Of a DNA stretch of 50,859 nucleotides, positions 40,250-50,859 are shown in pieces. Within the stretch, counting starts at the first letter, position 1; every line of letters starts with the position of its first letter. The notes below the pieces were generated by a model. That model did not search any database, was not told the DNA's origin, and worked only from the letters and a program-made list of their open reading frames with translations. The translations under genes were made by a program, and so were the position numbers. Location: assembly GCA_005883675.1 (NCBI GenBank), contig VBCM01000194.1, positions 1-50,859 on the forward strand, in the 5' to 3' direction. This DNA is from Betaproteobacteria bacterium (GTDB lineage: Bacteria > Pseudomonadota > Gammaproteobacteria > Burkholderiales > SG8-39).

Positions 40250-42715
40250 TACGCTGGCGGTGAGACCGGGCTCGAGCTGACGCAGCTCGGCCATGGCCTT
40301 CCGGGCTTCCTCCAGCCGCCCGGTGAGTACGAACGCTGCGACGAGCGTACGCAAGCTCGGCGTATGCAATCGATTCTCCCGCAAGGAGCGCATCGACAGC
40401 TCGATGGCCCGGTCGTACTGCTCGGCGACCAGATGCGCCATGCCCGCGAGCGAATCGAAGTAATACATCATCGGATCGAGCGGCGAGAGGGAAAGCGCCT
40501 GGTCGGCGCACTGCACTGCTTCGGCGCCGCGCCCGCGCCAGGCGTGGGTGATCGCGCGGTGTAGCCAAGCCAGGGGCTCATTCGGATTCGCGGCGATCGC
40601 CTGAGCTAGGCGCTGTTCGGCGGCGTCAAGGTCGTGGAGCGACCAGGCGGTGACAAACCCGTCGACCGCAAGGGCAAGCGCGTCCTCGGGGTCGCAGGCT
40701 AGCGCGCGTGCTGCGCAAGCGGTGGCGTCGGCGAAGTCCTGCGCCGGGGCTTCGCTCATGCCGGCGAGAACCCGCAAGATGTGCCATTTCGCAAGCCAGG
40801 CATGCGGCGCAGGCGACACCGGGTTTCGCGCGATCGCCGTCTCGAAGGCTTGGCGTGCGGCGAAGAAGTCGTCGCGAGACTGGCGATGCATCAGTTCGAC
40901 GCCGCGAAGTGTCATGCCGTAGGCGTCGAGCTCATCGAAGCTGGTGATGCGGGCGCGGCGCAGCTCGATTGAGCGCACTACGGGGGTGACGCTCTGCACC
41001 ACCTTGCGCGCGAGCTCGCCCTGCATGGCGAACATGTCCGCAAGATCGCCCTCGAATCGCTCGCTCCATACGATCCTGCCGTCACGCGTATCGGCAAGCT
41101 CCGCCATGAGGAGGGCCTGCGCCTCGGCGGTCTGGACGCTGCCCGAGAGCACGTACTGCACGCCGAGCATCTCGCCGATCGTGCGCACGCCGAGCGGCGC
41201 CCGCCGGAAAGCCATCGTCGAGAGGCGAGAACTGACGAAGAAATCCGGCACCCGCGACAGCACGGCGATGGTCTCATCGGCGAGCCCGTCGCCGATGAAG
41301 GCAAGCCGCATGTCGTCGCTGCGTACCTGGAACGGAATCACGGCAAGCGATGGGCGGCCGTGCGCGCGCACGGCGGCGCTCGGCGTGGCCGCGTCGGCGT
41401 GCGCGGCGGGCCAAAGCCGGAACGCGCGCTCGGTGCGGCTGCGGTTGCGCAGACGCTGCTCGCCCAGGTCCTCGACAGAGGCGTCCACCCCGCTCGTGAG
41501 CTGGTCGCGAACCGCGGCCGAGACGATGGTCTCGCCGGCATTGGCGAGCTCCGCCAGGCGCGCGGCAACGTTGACGCCGTCCCCCAGCACGTTGAACGTC
41601 TCGACGATCACATCGGCGACGTGAATGCCGATGCGCAGCCCGAGCGGCTGTGCGTTGCTTGACGCGTTGGAGCGCGCCAGCTCCTGATGCAGTTCTAAGG
41701 CGCAGCGCACCGCCAGCGAGGCTTCGGTGAATTCAGCGAGGAAGCCGTCGCTGAGAGTGCGCGACAGGCTGCGGCCGGCGTGCGTCGGAATGATCTCAGC
41801 GGTGGCGTGGGCGAAAAAAGTGCGCCAGCGCTTGAGCGTGCGCTCCTCATCGCGCTCCATGAGACCCGCGGCATCGATGGCATCGGCGACCAGCACCGCG
41901 CGCCGCAGCCGCTGCGGGCCCCAGGTGGCGATATGGCGCAGCTCCTCTTCCGGCGCCGGCGCGCCAGACGCCTGCTCGGCCCGGGCCTCGCCGGCGAGCC
42001 GCTCGAGCGCACTCAAGTCGCGCAGGACGAGCGCGCGCCCCTGCCGCTCGACGAGGCCCTGGCGCGCCAGCCGCGAAAGCTCGCGCGTCACTTCGGAGCG
42101 CCCGGTGCCGACGCGGTCTGCAATTTCCCGATGGCTTGGCGCGCGTTCGATGCGCGCCGCGTTGTCGGCCGTGCCCGCGGCGCGCGCCATGCGTAAGAGC
42201 TCGCCCAGCACGCGGTCCTGCACGCGTCGCGCGCCGAGCTCGAGCAGCCGGGCGGCGAGCTCGCGCACCGACCCGGTGAGCCGCCGCAGCAGGCGCTCGC
42301 GCACCGTGGGATGGTTGGCGAGGATGGCGCGGAATGCTTCCGGCGGCATCGAGGCGAGCAGCGATTCGCGCACTGCCAGCACGTCAGCGAAGTGGCTGCG
42401 CCCGTCGATCGCCGAATGCTCCCCGAACACGTCGCCCGCCGGCACGTCGCGCAGGATCAAGGTGCGCCCGCGGGCGGCCGGCGCGGCGAGGCGCACCACG
42501 CCCGAGATTACGAAGTAAACGTCGCGATCGGTGCCCTCGCGCCGGATGATGACGGCATTGCGCTTGCAACGCGTCCAGGTGCACTGCTGCGCGATCTCGC
42601 GCAGGCTCGCCGTGTCGAGGCCCTTGAAGAGCTCGACCTTCTGCAGGCCGAGCAGGGCGGAAACGCGCGCCGCGGGCTTGTCGCCTGCCTTGCGCCGCGC
42701 TCGCGCCGTCACCAT
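40166..42715 (-). CDS. Crp-type cNMP-binding/HTH - class III nucleotide cyclase - TPR fusion protein
   Basis: N-terminal Crp sensor (GDVFGEHSAIDGRSHFADVLA), HTH (SHREIADRVGTGRSEVTRELSRLARQGLVE), cyclase homology (VLVADAIDAAGLMERDE, LSDGFLAEF, LGDGVNVAARLAELA), TolB-like/TPR C-terminus. Confidence 0.88.
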   Translation of the reverse strand: MVTARARRKAGDKPAARVSALLGLQKVELFKGLDTASLREIAQQCTWTRCKRNAVIIRREGTDRDVYFVISGVVRLAAPAARGRTLILRDVPAGDVFGEHSAIDGRSHFADVLAVRESLLASMPPEAFRAILANHPTVRERLLRRLTGSVRELAARLLELGARRVQDRVLGELLRMARAAGTADNAARIERAPSHREIADRVGTGRSEVTRELSRLARQGLVERQGRALVLRDLSALERLAGEARAEQASGAPAPEEELRHIATWGPQRLRRAVLVADAIDAAGLMERDEERTLKRWRTFFAHATAEIIPTHAGRSLSRTLSDGFLAEFTEASLAVRCALELHQELARSNASSNAQPLGLRIGIHVADVIVETFNVLGDGVNVAARLAELANAGETIVSAAVRDQLTSGVDASVEDLGEQRLRNRSRTERAFRLWPAAHADAATPSAAVRAHGRPSLAVIPFQVRSDDMRLAFIGDGLADETIAVLSRVPDFFVSSRLSTMAFRRAPLGVRTIGEMLGVQYVLSGSVQTAEAQALLMAELADTRDGRIVWSERFEGDLADMFAMQGELARKVVQSVTPVVRSIELRRARITSFDELDAYGMTLRGVELMHRQSRDDFFAARQAFETAIARNPVSPAPHAWLAKWHILRVLAGMSEAPAQDFADATACAARALACDPEDALALAVDGFVTAWSLHDLDAAEQRLAQAIAANPNEPLAWLHRAITHAWRGRGAEAVQCADQALSLSPLDPMMYYFDSLAGMAHLVAEQYDRAIELSMRSLRENRLHTPSLRTLVAAFVLTGRLEEARKAMAELRQLEPGLTASVLEARYPGRDTPQARRFIAALVEAGLPR

Positions 42716-42735
42716 GAATTGACTTTACCACCGAC

Positions 42736-42741
42736 TATAAT
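42736..42741 (+). promoter_or_regulatory. Possible -10 element (TATAAT) for the ACP-KAS pair
   Basis: TATAAT 10 nt upstream of the ACP ATG in a 35-nt divergent intergenic gap; no correctly spaced -35. Confidence 0.3.
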
Positions 42742-42750
42742 GGGCGCCCG

Positions 42751-42996
42751 ATGGACACGCTCGCGCGCATCAAGGATCTCGCCGGCAAGGAGTTTTCGCT
42801 CGATGCGCAAGCGCTCGACCCCGGCGCGCCGCTCGACAAGCTCGGCATCGATTCGCTCTCTTTCATCGAGTTCATGTTCAAGGTCGAGGAAGAATTCGGC
42901 GTCAGCGTGTCCGACGAGGACCTGAAGGGCATCAGGACGCTCGGCGACCTGGAGCGTCATATCGCCGCCGCGCTCACTGCCGCCGGCAAGGCCTGA
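42751..42996 (+). CDS. Acyl carrier protein
   Basis: LDKLGIDSLSFIEFMFKVEEEFGVSVSDEDL with the phosphopantetheine DSL serine. Confidence 0.93.
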   Translation: MDTLARIKDLAGKEFSLDAQALDPGAPLDKLGIDSLSFIEFMFKVEEEFGVSVSDEDLKGIRTLGDLERHIAAALTAAGKA

Positions 42997-43004
42997 GGCA
43001 CAGC

Positions 43005-44237
43005 ATGACGCAACGCCGCGTCGCGGTCACCGGGGCGGGCGTAGTCTCGCCCCTGGGTTGCACGCTCGAGGATTTCCACCGCGCGCTGTGCGACGCGCGG
43101 CCGGGCGTCCGCCGCCTCGCGCCCGAGATCGTGCAGGGCTCGGGCGTGCAGGTGGGCGCGCTCACGGACTGGAAGCCCGCCGCGCTCCTTGCCGAGGGTG
43201 AAGCCGCCAATCTCGACCGCGCCACGCAGTTTGCGCTGGGCGCGGCGGCACAGGCGCTCGCGGCGAGCGGTCTCGACATCGCGCGTGGGCCCGAGCGCGT
43301 CGGCGTTTATTGGGGCACGGGCCTCGGCGGCGCCCATACGCTGGAGACCGCCTACAAGCAGATCTACGCCGCCGGTCAATGGCGCACGCGCCCACTCACG
43401 GTGGTGATGGCGATGAACAATGCGGCGGGTTCCAACGTTGCCGTACGCCACGGCCTGCGTGGGCCATTCGCAAACTACGCCACCGCCTGCTCTTCGTCGG
43501 CGATGGCGCTCGGCGAGGCGATGCGCACCATCCAGGCGGGCCGCGCCGACGCCATCGTCGCCGGCGGCTCGGAAGCGCTGCTGACGCCGGCAACGCTCGC
43601 TGCATGGCAAGCGCTGCGCACGCTGGCGCCGGCGGATGCGGGAAACGCGGCGGCAAGCTGCAAGCCTTTCGACCGGCGGCGTAACGGGCTCGTGCTCGGC
43701 GAGGGCGCCGCGGCGTTCGTGCTGGAGGACTACTCGCGCGCCGCCGCGCGCGGCGCGCCCATACTGGCGGTCCTCACGGGCTACGGCAACTCGTGCGACG
43801 CGGTGCACATATCGCGGCCGGACCGCGACGGCCAAGTACGCGCCATGCGTGAGGCCCTCGCCGAGTCCACGCTCGCCCCGCACGCCATCGGCTACATTAA
43901 CGCGCATGGCACCGCCACGGCGGTCGGAGACGTGGTGGAAGCCGAGGCCATCAACGCGGTGTTCGGCGAGGCGGCGGCGCAGGTGCCGGTGAGTTCCACC
44001 AAGTCGCTGCATGGCCATTTGCTCGGCGCTGCGGGCGCTCTCGAGTTTGCCGCGGCGCTGCTGCCGCTCCTGCGCGGCTGGCTGCCGCCGACCGGATTTC
44101 TCGAGGACCCCGATCCCGCTTGCAAGCTACGCCACGTGGCGCTGCGTGCCGAACGGGTGAATCCGCCAAGCGCCGTGATGTCGAACTCGTTCGCCTTCGG
44201 CGGCTCGAACGTCGTGCTGATCGCGGAACGCGCCTAG
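43005..44237 (+). CDS. Beta-ketoacyl-ACP synthase, FabF-like
   Basis: Active-site Cys in YATACSSSAMALGEA, NAHGTATAVGD, KSLHGHLLGAAGALE. Confidence 0.93.
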   Translation: MTQRRVAVTGAGVVSPLGCTLEDFHRALCDARPGVRRLAPEIVQGSGVQVGALTDWKPAALLAEGEAANLDRATQFALGAAAQALAASGLDIARGPERVGVYWGTGLGGAHTLETAYKQIYAAGQWRTRPLTVVMAMNNAAGSNVAVRHGLRGPFANYATACSSSAMALGEAMRTIQAGRADAIVAGGSEALLTPATLAAWQALRTLAPADAGNAAASCKPFDRRRNGLVLGEGAAAFVLEDYSRAAARGAPILAVLTGYGNSCDAVHISRPDRDGQVRAMREALAESTLAPHAIGYINAHGTATAVGDVVEAEAINAVFGEAAAQVPVSSTKSLHGHLLGAAGALEFAAALLPLLRGWLPPTGFLEDPDPACKLRHVALRAERVNPPSAVMSNSFAFGGSNVVLIAERA

Positions 44238-44704
44238 TAGCTAAGCTCCGGCCGGACGTAGCACTTGAATTCCACCACGTTGCCCGACGGGTCCACCACC
44301 ATGAACGTCTGGTGCTCGTGAGCGCTGTTCGGGAATCGCAGCGCGGGCCGCACGAGGAACTTGATGCCGAGCTTCTCGATGTGCGCCTTCATGCGCGCGA
44401 AATCCTCCATGCGCAGGAAGGTGAGTCCGTGATGCCGGGGGTAGGCGCGCGGATGGGGCTCGATCGCGCGACGCTCGAGGTGACAGACGAGCTGCAGTAC
44501 GCCGCCGAAGCTGAACGTGACGCGGTCCTTGAGCATGCGCACGGGCCGCGCGCCGAGGACCTGCGCGTACCAACGGGCGGTCTCCTCGAGATCGCGGCAG
44601 GGGATGGCGACGTGCGCGATATAGCGTCCGGCCGCTACCGGCGTGTTGTCCAGCAATCCCGCGACCGGCTCGACTTGCGCAGACTCGATGAGCTCTTCGG
44701 CCAT
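44234..44704 (-). CDS. VOC/glyoxalase-like family protein
   Basis: YIAHVAIPCRDLEETARWYAQVLGARPVR...HEHQTFMVVDPSGNVVEFKCY. Confidence 0.87.
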   Translation of the reverse strand: MAEELIESAQVEPVAGLLDNTPVAAGRYIAHVAIPCRDLEETARWYAQVLGARPVRMLKDRVTFSFGGVLQLVCHLERRAIEPHPRAYPRHHGLTFLRMEDFARMKAHIEKLGIKFLVRPALRFPNSAHEHQTFMVVDPSGNVVEFKCYVRPELSY

Positions 44705-44750
44705 GGCGCAAGTGTGCCGCCCTGGGGCGAAGCGCGTCGTTAAAAGGTGT

Positions 44751-44826
<76 letters not shown>

Positions 44827-44864
44827 GTGCCGGGTGCTGCGGGGAAGGCGCGGATTATACCCGC

Positions 44865-44900
44865 CGACAAAAACGAAAAGGGCCCATCGCTGGGCCCTTT
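44865..44900 (-). terminator. Rho-independent terminator of groES-groEL
   Basis: Perfect 10-bp stem AAAGGGCCCA-GCGA-TGGGCCCTTT followed on the minus strand by TCGTTTTTGT. Confidence 0.9.
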
Positions 44901-44905
44901 CCGTT

Positions 44906-44935
44906 GACTGCGTTACTGCGGACTGCGTTACTGCG
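44906..44935. repeat. Perfect tandem duplication of a 15-bp unit (GACTGCGTTACTGCG)x2
   Basis: Direct reading between the groEL stop and its terminator. Confidence 0.95.
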
Positions 44936-44937
44936 AG

Positions 44938-46906
<1,969 letters not shown>

Positions 46907-46950
46907 GCTGGCTCCCAAATTGAAAAAATGATGTATTACAATGGCTTGCG

Positions 46951-48435
46951 ATGCTAAGAACTCTCAAAATCCATAAGCCGGCTACTGTTAGCACTCGGCT
47001 CGGACGAGTGCTAATGATAGCCGCGGCGCTGCTCGCTTTCAAGGCCGCCGCGCAGGACCTGCCGCGGCCGGTGCGGCAGGGGCTGCGCACCGCCGGCGTC
47101 CCCGCCTCGAGCGTCTCCGCCTGGGTGCAGGAGGTCGGAGCGCCGCGACCGAGCGTCGCAGCGCGGGCCGACACGGCGATGCACCCGGCTTCGGTGATGA
47201 AGCTCGTGACCACGTACGCCGCGCTCGAACTCCTGGGCCCCGCGTACCGCTGGAAGACCGAGACCTATGTCGACGGCGAAGACCTGTTCCTGCGCGGCTA
47301 CGGCGATCCGAATCTCAACTATGAGAGCTTCTGGCTGCTACTGCGCAATCTGCGCGGCCGGGGGCTTCGCGAGCTGCGCGGAGACGTGGTGCTTGATCGC
47401 AGCTACTTCGGCCCGGCCCAGTACAGCGCGTTCGACAGCGAGATTTTCCGTCCTTACAACGTCACGCCAGACGCGCTGCTCGTCAACTTCAAATCGCTGC
47501 GCTTTACCTTCATTCCGCAGGGCGATAAGGGCGTACGCGTGTTCGCCGAGCCGGCGCTGCCCGGACTCGAGATCGTCAACCAGCTAAAGCTCGGCGATGG
47601 CAGCTGCCCGGACGGCAATCGCGCGTTTCGCGAGCTCATCCAGGCGTCGTTCCAGTCACAGCCGCCCCGCGCGAGCTTCGCCGGCACTTATCCGCTGAGT
47701 TGCGGCGAGCGCGACCTCAATATCGCGCTGCACGACCCGCAGGATTATGTCGCCGCGATGATCCGGCAGCTCTGGGGCGAGATGGGCGGCACCTGGTCAG
47801 GCAGCGTGCGCGACGGTGTCGTGCCGCCCGGCGCGCGGCTCCTGTACGTGCACGAGTCCGAGCCGCTCGGCGACATCGTGCGTGACATCAACAAGTTCTC
47901 GAACAACGTGATGGCGCGCCAGCTCTTCCTTACTCTGGGTGCGGAGCGCGGCGGCCCGCCGGCGCGTGCCGAGGAAGCCGCGCGCGCCATCAAGGAGTGG
48001 ATGGCGGCGAAGAAGATCGACGCGCCGGAGCTCGTGCTCGAGAACGGCTCGGGCCTCTCGCGCACCGAGCGCATCAGCGCCCGGCATCTCGCCACGCTGC
48101 TCGCCGCCGCGTGGCGCAGCCCGGTGATGCCCGAGTTCGTGTCCTCACTTCCCGTGGTGGCCGCCGACGGCACGATGAAGAAGCGCCTGCGCGGCGAGCG
48201 CGTGGCAGGCAGCGCACATGTCAAGACCGGCTTGCTCGCCGACGCGCGCGCCATCGCGGGATATGTGCTCGACCGCAACGGGCGGCGCCATGTCGTGGTG
48301 ATGATCGCCAACCATCCGAAGGCGCCAGAGGCCGACGCCGCGATGGATGCGCTCCTGCAGTGGGTGTACGACTCGCCTACAGCCCCAGCTCGGCCCATAA
48401 CGAATCGACCCGGCGCTTCACCGCCTCGTCCATGA
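46951..48435 (+). CDS. dacB: D-alanyl-D-alanine carboxypeptidase/endopeptidase (PBP4 family); start ambiguous (46951, 47008 GTG or 47014)
   Basis: [19 protein letters not shown] (SxxK), [14 protein letters not shown] (SxN), [17 protein letters not shown] (KTG). Confidence 0.9.
   Translation: MLRTLKIHKPATVSTRLGRVLMIAAALLAFKAAAQDLPRPVRQGLRTAGVPASSVSAWVQEVGAPRPSVAARADTAMHPASVMKLVTTYAALELLGPAYRWKTETYVDGEDLFLRGYGDPNLNYESFWLLLRNLRGRGLRELRGDVVLDRSYFGPAQYSAFDSEIFRPYNVTPDALLVNFKSLRFTFIPQGDKGVRVFAEPALPGLEIVNQLKLGDGSCPDGNRAFRELIQASFQSQPPRASFAGTYPLSCGERDLNIALHDPQDYVAAMIRQLWGEMGGTWSGSVRDGVVPPGARLLYVHESEPLGDIVRDINKFSNNVMARQLFLTLGAERGGPPARAEEAARAIKEWMAAKKIDAPELVLENGSGLSRTERISARHLATLLAAAWRSPVMPEFVSSLPVVAADGTMKKRLRGERVAGSAHVKTGLLADARAIAGYVLDRNGRRHVVVMIANHPKAPEADAAMDALLQWVYDSPTAPARPITNRPGASPPRP
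46988..47014. promoter_or_regulatory. CIRCE element (HrcA operator), perfect TTAGCACTC-N9-GAGTGCTAA
   Basis: TTAGCACTC GGCTCGGAC GAGTGCTAA read directly, upstream of groES. Confidence 0.97.
47014..47042 (-). promoter_or_regulatory. Predicted groESL promoter TTGAAA-N17-TATCAT, adjoining CIRCE
   Basis: Minus strand CTTGAAAGCGAGCAGCGCCGCGGCTATCAT: -35 at 47042..47037, 17-nt spacer, -10 at 47019..47014. Confidence 0.65.
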
Positions 48436-49840
48436 CGATCGGCCGGCCCCAGCGCCGCTCGCTCTCGCCCGGCCATTTGTTGGTGGCGTCGATCCCCATC
48501 TTCGCGCCGAGGCCGGAGACCGGGCTCGCGAAATCGAGGTAGTCGATCGGCGTACGCTCGGCGATCAGGATGTCGCGCGCCGGATCGACCCTCGTGGCGA
48601 GTGCCCACACCACCTCCTTCCAGTTGCGCACATCGATGTCGTCGTCGCAGACGATGATGAATTTCGTGTACATGAACTGGCGCAGGTAGCTCCAGATGCC
48701 GAACATCACGCGCTTCGCGTGCCCCGCATATTGCTTGCGCATGCTGACGAGCGCGAGCCGGTACGAGCAGCCTTCGGGCGGCAGATAGAAATCCACGATC
48801 TCGGGGAATTGCTTGGCGAGCAACGGCACGAAGAGCTCGTTCAGCGCCATGCCGAGGATCGCCGGCTCGTCGGGCGGTTTACCGGTATAGGTGGAGTGGT
48901 AGATCGCCGAGCGCCGCGTCGTGACGCGCTCGACCGTAAGCACCGGGAAGCGCTCGACTTCGTTGTAGTAGCCGGTATGGTCCCCGTGCGGGCCCTCGTC
49001 CGCGCTGTCACCGGGCCGGATCGTTCCCTCGAGCACGATCTCGGCGCTCGCCGGCACTTGGAGCTCGCTGCCCAGGCACTTCGCGAGCTCGGTGCGCGCG
49101 CCGCGCAGGAGCCCGGCAAACTGGTATTCGCTCAGGGTATCGGGCACCGGGGTGACCGCGGCGAGCATGGTCGCCGGATCGGCGCCCAGCGCCACCGCCA
49201 CGGGGAAGGGTTCATCCGGATGCGCGAGCTGGTGGTCGCGGAAGTCGAGCGCACCGCCGCGATGCGCGAGCCAGCGCACGATGATGCGGTCCGGCGCGAT
49301 CAGCTGCTGGCGGTAAATGCCGAGGTTCTGCCGCCGCTTCTGCGGCCCGCGCGTGACGGTCAGCCCCCAGGTGATGAGCGGCCCGGCATCCCGGGGCCAG
49401 CACGTCTGCACTGGCAGCTTGCCCAAGTCGACGGCGCGTCCTTCGTGCACGATCTCCTGGCAGGGCGGCGACGAGCGCTCCTTCGGCGCCATGTCGAGCA
49501 CGCGCTTGAACACCGGAAACTTGTCCCACAGGTCGCGCAGCCCGGTCGGCGGCTCCGGCTCTTTGAGGTACGCGAGCACCTTGCCGACTTCACGCAGCTC
49601 GGCCGCGTCTTTCGCGCCCATCGCCGCCGCGACGCGCGACACCGTGCCGAAGAGATTGGCAAGCACCGGCGTGTCGTAGCCCGCCGGGCGCTCGAAAAGC
49701 AGCGCCGGCCCGCCCGCGCGCAGCACGCGGTCGCAGATCTCGGTGATCTCGAGGCGCGGTGAGACCGGTACGCGCACGCGCTTGAGCTCGCCGCGCGCTT
49801 CGAGCTGGGCGATGAATTCGCGCAGGTCGCGATAGCTCAC
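48377..49840 (-). CDS. ubiD: 4-hydroxy-3-polyprenylbenzoate decarboxylase UbiD
   Basis: [80 protein letters not shown]. Confidence 0.96.
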   Translation of the reverse strand: MSYRDLREFIAQLEARGELKRVRVPVSPRLEITEICDRVLRAGGPALLFERPAGYDTPVLANLFGTVSRVAAAMGAKDAAELREVGKVLAYLKEPEPPTGLRDLWDKFPVFKRVLDMAPKERSSPPCQEIVHEGRAVDLGKLPVQTCWPRDAGPLITWGLTVTRGPQKRRQNLGIYRQQLIAPDRIIVRWLAHRGGALDFRDHQLAHPDEPFPVAVALGADPATMLAAVTPVPDTLSEYQFAGLLRGARTELAKCLGSELQVPASAEIVLEGTIRPGDSADEGPHGDHTGYYNEVERFPVLTVERVTTRRSAIYHSTYTGKPPDEPAILGMALNELFVPLLAKQFPEIVDFYLPPEGCSYRLALVSMRKQYAGHAKRVMFGIWSYLRQFMYTKFIIVCDDDIDVRNWKEVVWALATRVDPARDILIAERTPIDYLDFASPVSGLGAKMGIDATNKWPGESERRWGRPIVMDEAVKRRVDSLWAELGL

Positions 49841-49847
49841 ACGAGTC

Positions 49848-50384
49848 CTACCGGGCTGCCGCCATCAGACGCTCGGCAGCCATCTCGGCGAAGTCGAGAA
49901 GCAGCGTATCGCGCCCACGCACCGAATAGGCGCGCTCCGCGCCGCCGAGAACCAGCGTGAGCGTGGTCGCGCCGCGCCAGCCGAGCACGCCGAGCGCCGC
50001 GCCGCCGAGCGCGGCGGCGAGTGCGATCGCCGGCAACACCGCGGCCACCCCTTCGATGAAGCGAAACAGGCTATAGAGCGCTCGTCCCACGCCCTGGGCG
50101 CTCGCCATCATCTCCTGCGCCGCGCCGTGCGAAAGGCTGCCGATCGGCGCCGCAATTGCGAGCAGCAGAAGCGCGACGATCACCAAGGCGACGCCCCAGC
50201 CGAGACGGCGGGAATCGCGCTCGAAGGCCACCTTGAGCGCCGTGATGCGCGAAAACGGCACCGTCTCCACGTGCGAGTCGCTGCGGTGCACGAGGTAGCG
50301 CGGATAGAGCATGAGCTGCGAGCCGCGTTGCAGCCCGTTGGTGAAATCAAAGCGCAGGAGCGGCGTCTGCGCGTCGTCGCTCAT
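49848..50384 (-). CDS. Hypothetical membrane protein with two predicted TM segments
   Basis: [80 protein letters not shown]...; between ubiA and ubiD. Confidence 0.7.
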   Translation of the reverse strand: MSDDAQTPLLRFDFTNGLQRGSQLMLYPRYLVHRSDSHVETVPFSRITALKVAFERDSRRLGWGVALVIVALLLLAIAAPIGSLSHGAAQEMMASAQGVGRALYSLFRFIEGVAAVLPAIALAAALGGAALGVLGWRGATTLTLVLGGAERAYSVRGRDTLLLDFAEMAAERLMAAAR

Positions 50385-50859
50385 GCGATGGCGAAGCTCG
50401 CCACGATACCGGCAAGGACCGCCGCGCCGACCCAGTTGTTGTGCCGGAAGGCCTTGAAGCAGCCCTCGCGCGTACGCGCGCGAATCAGCCGCCAGTGGTA
50501 AAGCGCCATCGCCGCGGCGCCGCCGAGCCCGACGTAGTAGGGCCAGGCGAGCGCGCGCAGCGCCCCCACCGACGCCAAGAGCGCGAGCATCAGCGCGTAG
50601 CTCGCCATCACGGCGGCGAGATCCCAGCGGCCGAGCGTCAGCGCCGAGGTGCGGATGCCGAGCTTCGCGTCGTCGTCGCGATCCACCATGGCGTACTCGG
50701 TATCGTAAGCAAACGCATAACCGACGTTGGCCGCGAGGAGCAGCCAGCACTCGGCCGGCAGGCGCTCCTGGGTGGCGGCGTAGGCCATCGGAATGCCGAA
50801 GCCGAAGGCGATGCCGAGATAGAGCTGCGGCAGCGCGAAGAAGCGCTTGCTGAACGGAT
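50381..50859 (-). CDS. ubiA: 4-hydroxybenzoate polyprenyltransferase, C-terminal part (5' end beyond window)
   Basis: FGIPMAYAATQERLPAECWLLLAANVGYAFAYDTEYAMVDRDDDAKLGIRTSALTLG; frame open to window end. Confidence 0.94.
   Translation of the reverse strand, partial: PFSKRFFALPQLYLGIAFGFGIPMAYAATQERLPAECWLLLAANVGYAFAYDTEYAMVDRDDDAKLGIRTSALTLGRWDLAAVMASYALMLALLASVGALRALAWPYYVGLGGAAAMALYHWRLIRARTREGCFKAFRHNNWVGAAVLAGIVASFAIA

Noticed and set aside
46920-46948. TTGAAA...TACAAT on the plus strand as a complete dacB promoter
   Set aside because: Spacing between the hexamers is about 11 nt, too short for sigma-70; only the TACAAT is retained as a tentative -10.

Overview
GC-rich chromosomal segment, most likely betaproteobacterial (inferred from gene content and order). 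It is densely packed, with many ATGA/TTGA/GTGA start-stop overlaps. Mostly housekeeping loci: glyQ(partial)-glyS-gmhB-plsC-ygjP-like-gloA; ksgA-pdxA-surA-lptD facing amgK-murU-pepP-ubiH-like; dusB-fis-purH-purD-hemF; hemC-hemD-hemX-hemY; algZ/algR-like; argH; grxD-prmC-prfA-hemA; a tRNA-Phe; groES-groEL with a perfect CIRCE; dacB; ubiD; ubiA(partial). Accessory or regulatory content: two tandem Ser/Thr kinases with C-terminal cyclic-nucleotide-binding domains; a Cache/PAS/GAF histidine kinase + Rcp1-like receiver + REC-PAS-GAF-GGDEF-EAL operon; a Crp/HTH-class III cyclase-TPR fusion; an isolated ACP + KAS pair; and a small operon encoding a 59-aa basic peptide with a duplicated R(Y/F)GGGSMP motif, a DUF6065-like protein and an EamA/DMT transporter. 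The peptide operon is the best candidate for an undescribed system. Three loci (plsC, algZ 3' end, argH/kinase junction) carry apparent frame-breaking small deletions that need read-level checking before interpretation. No CRISPR arrays, IS elements, phage genes or rRNA were seen.
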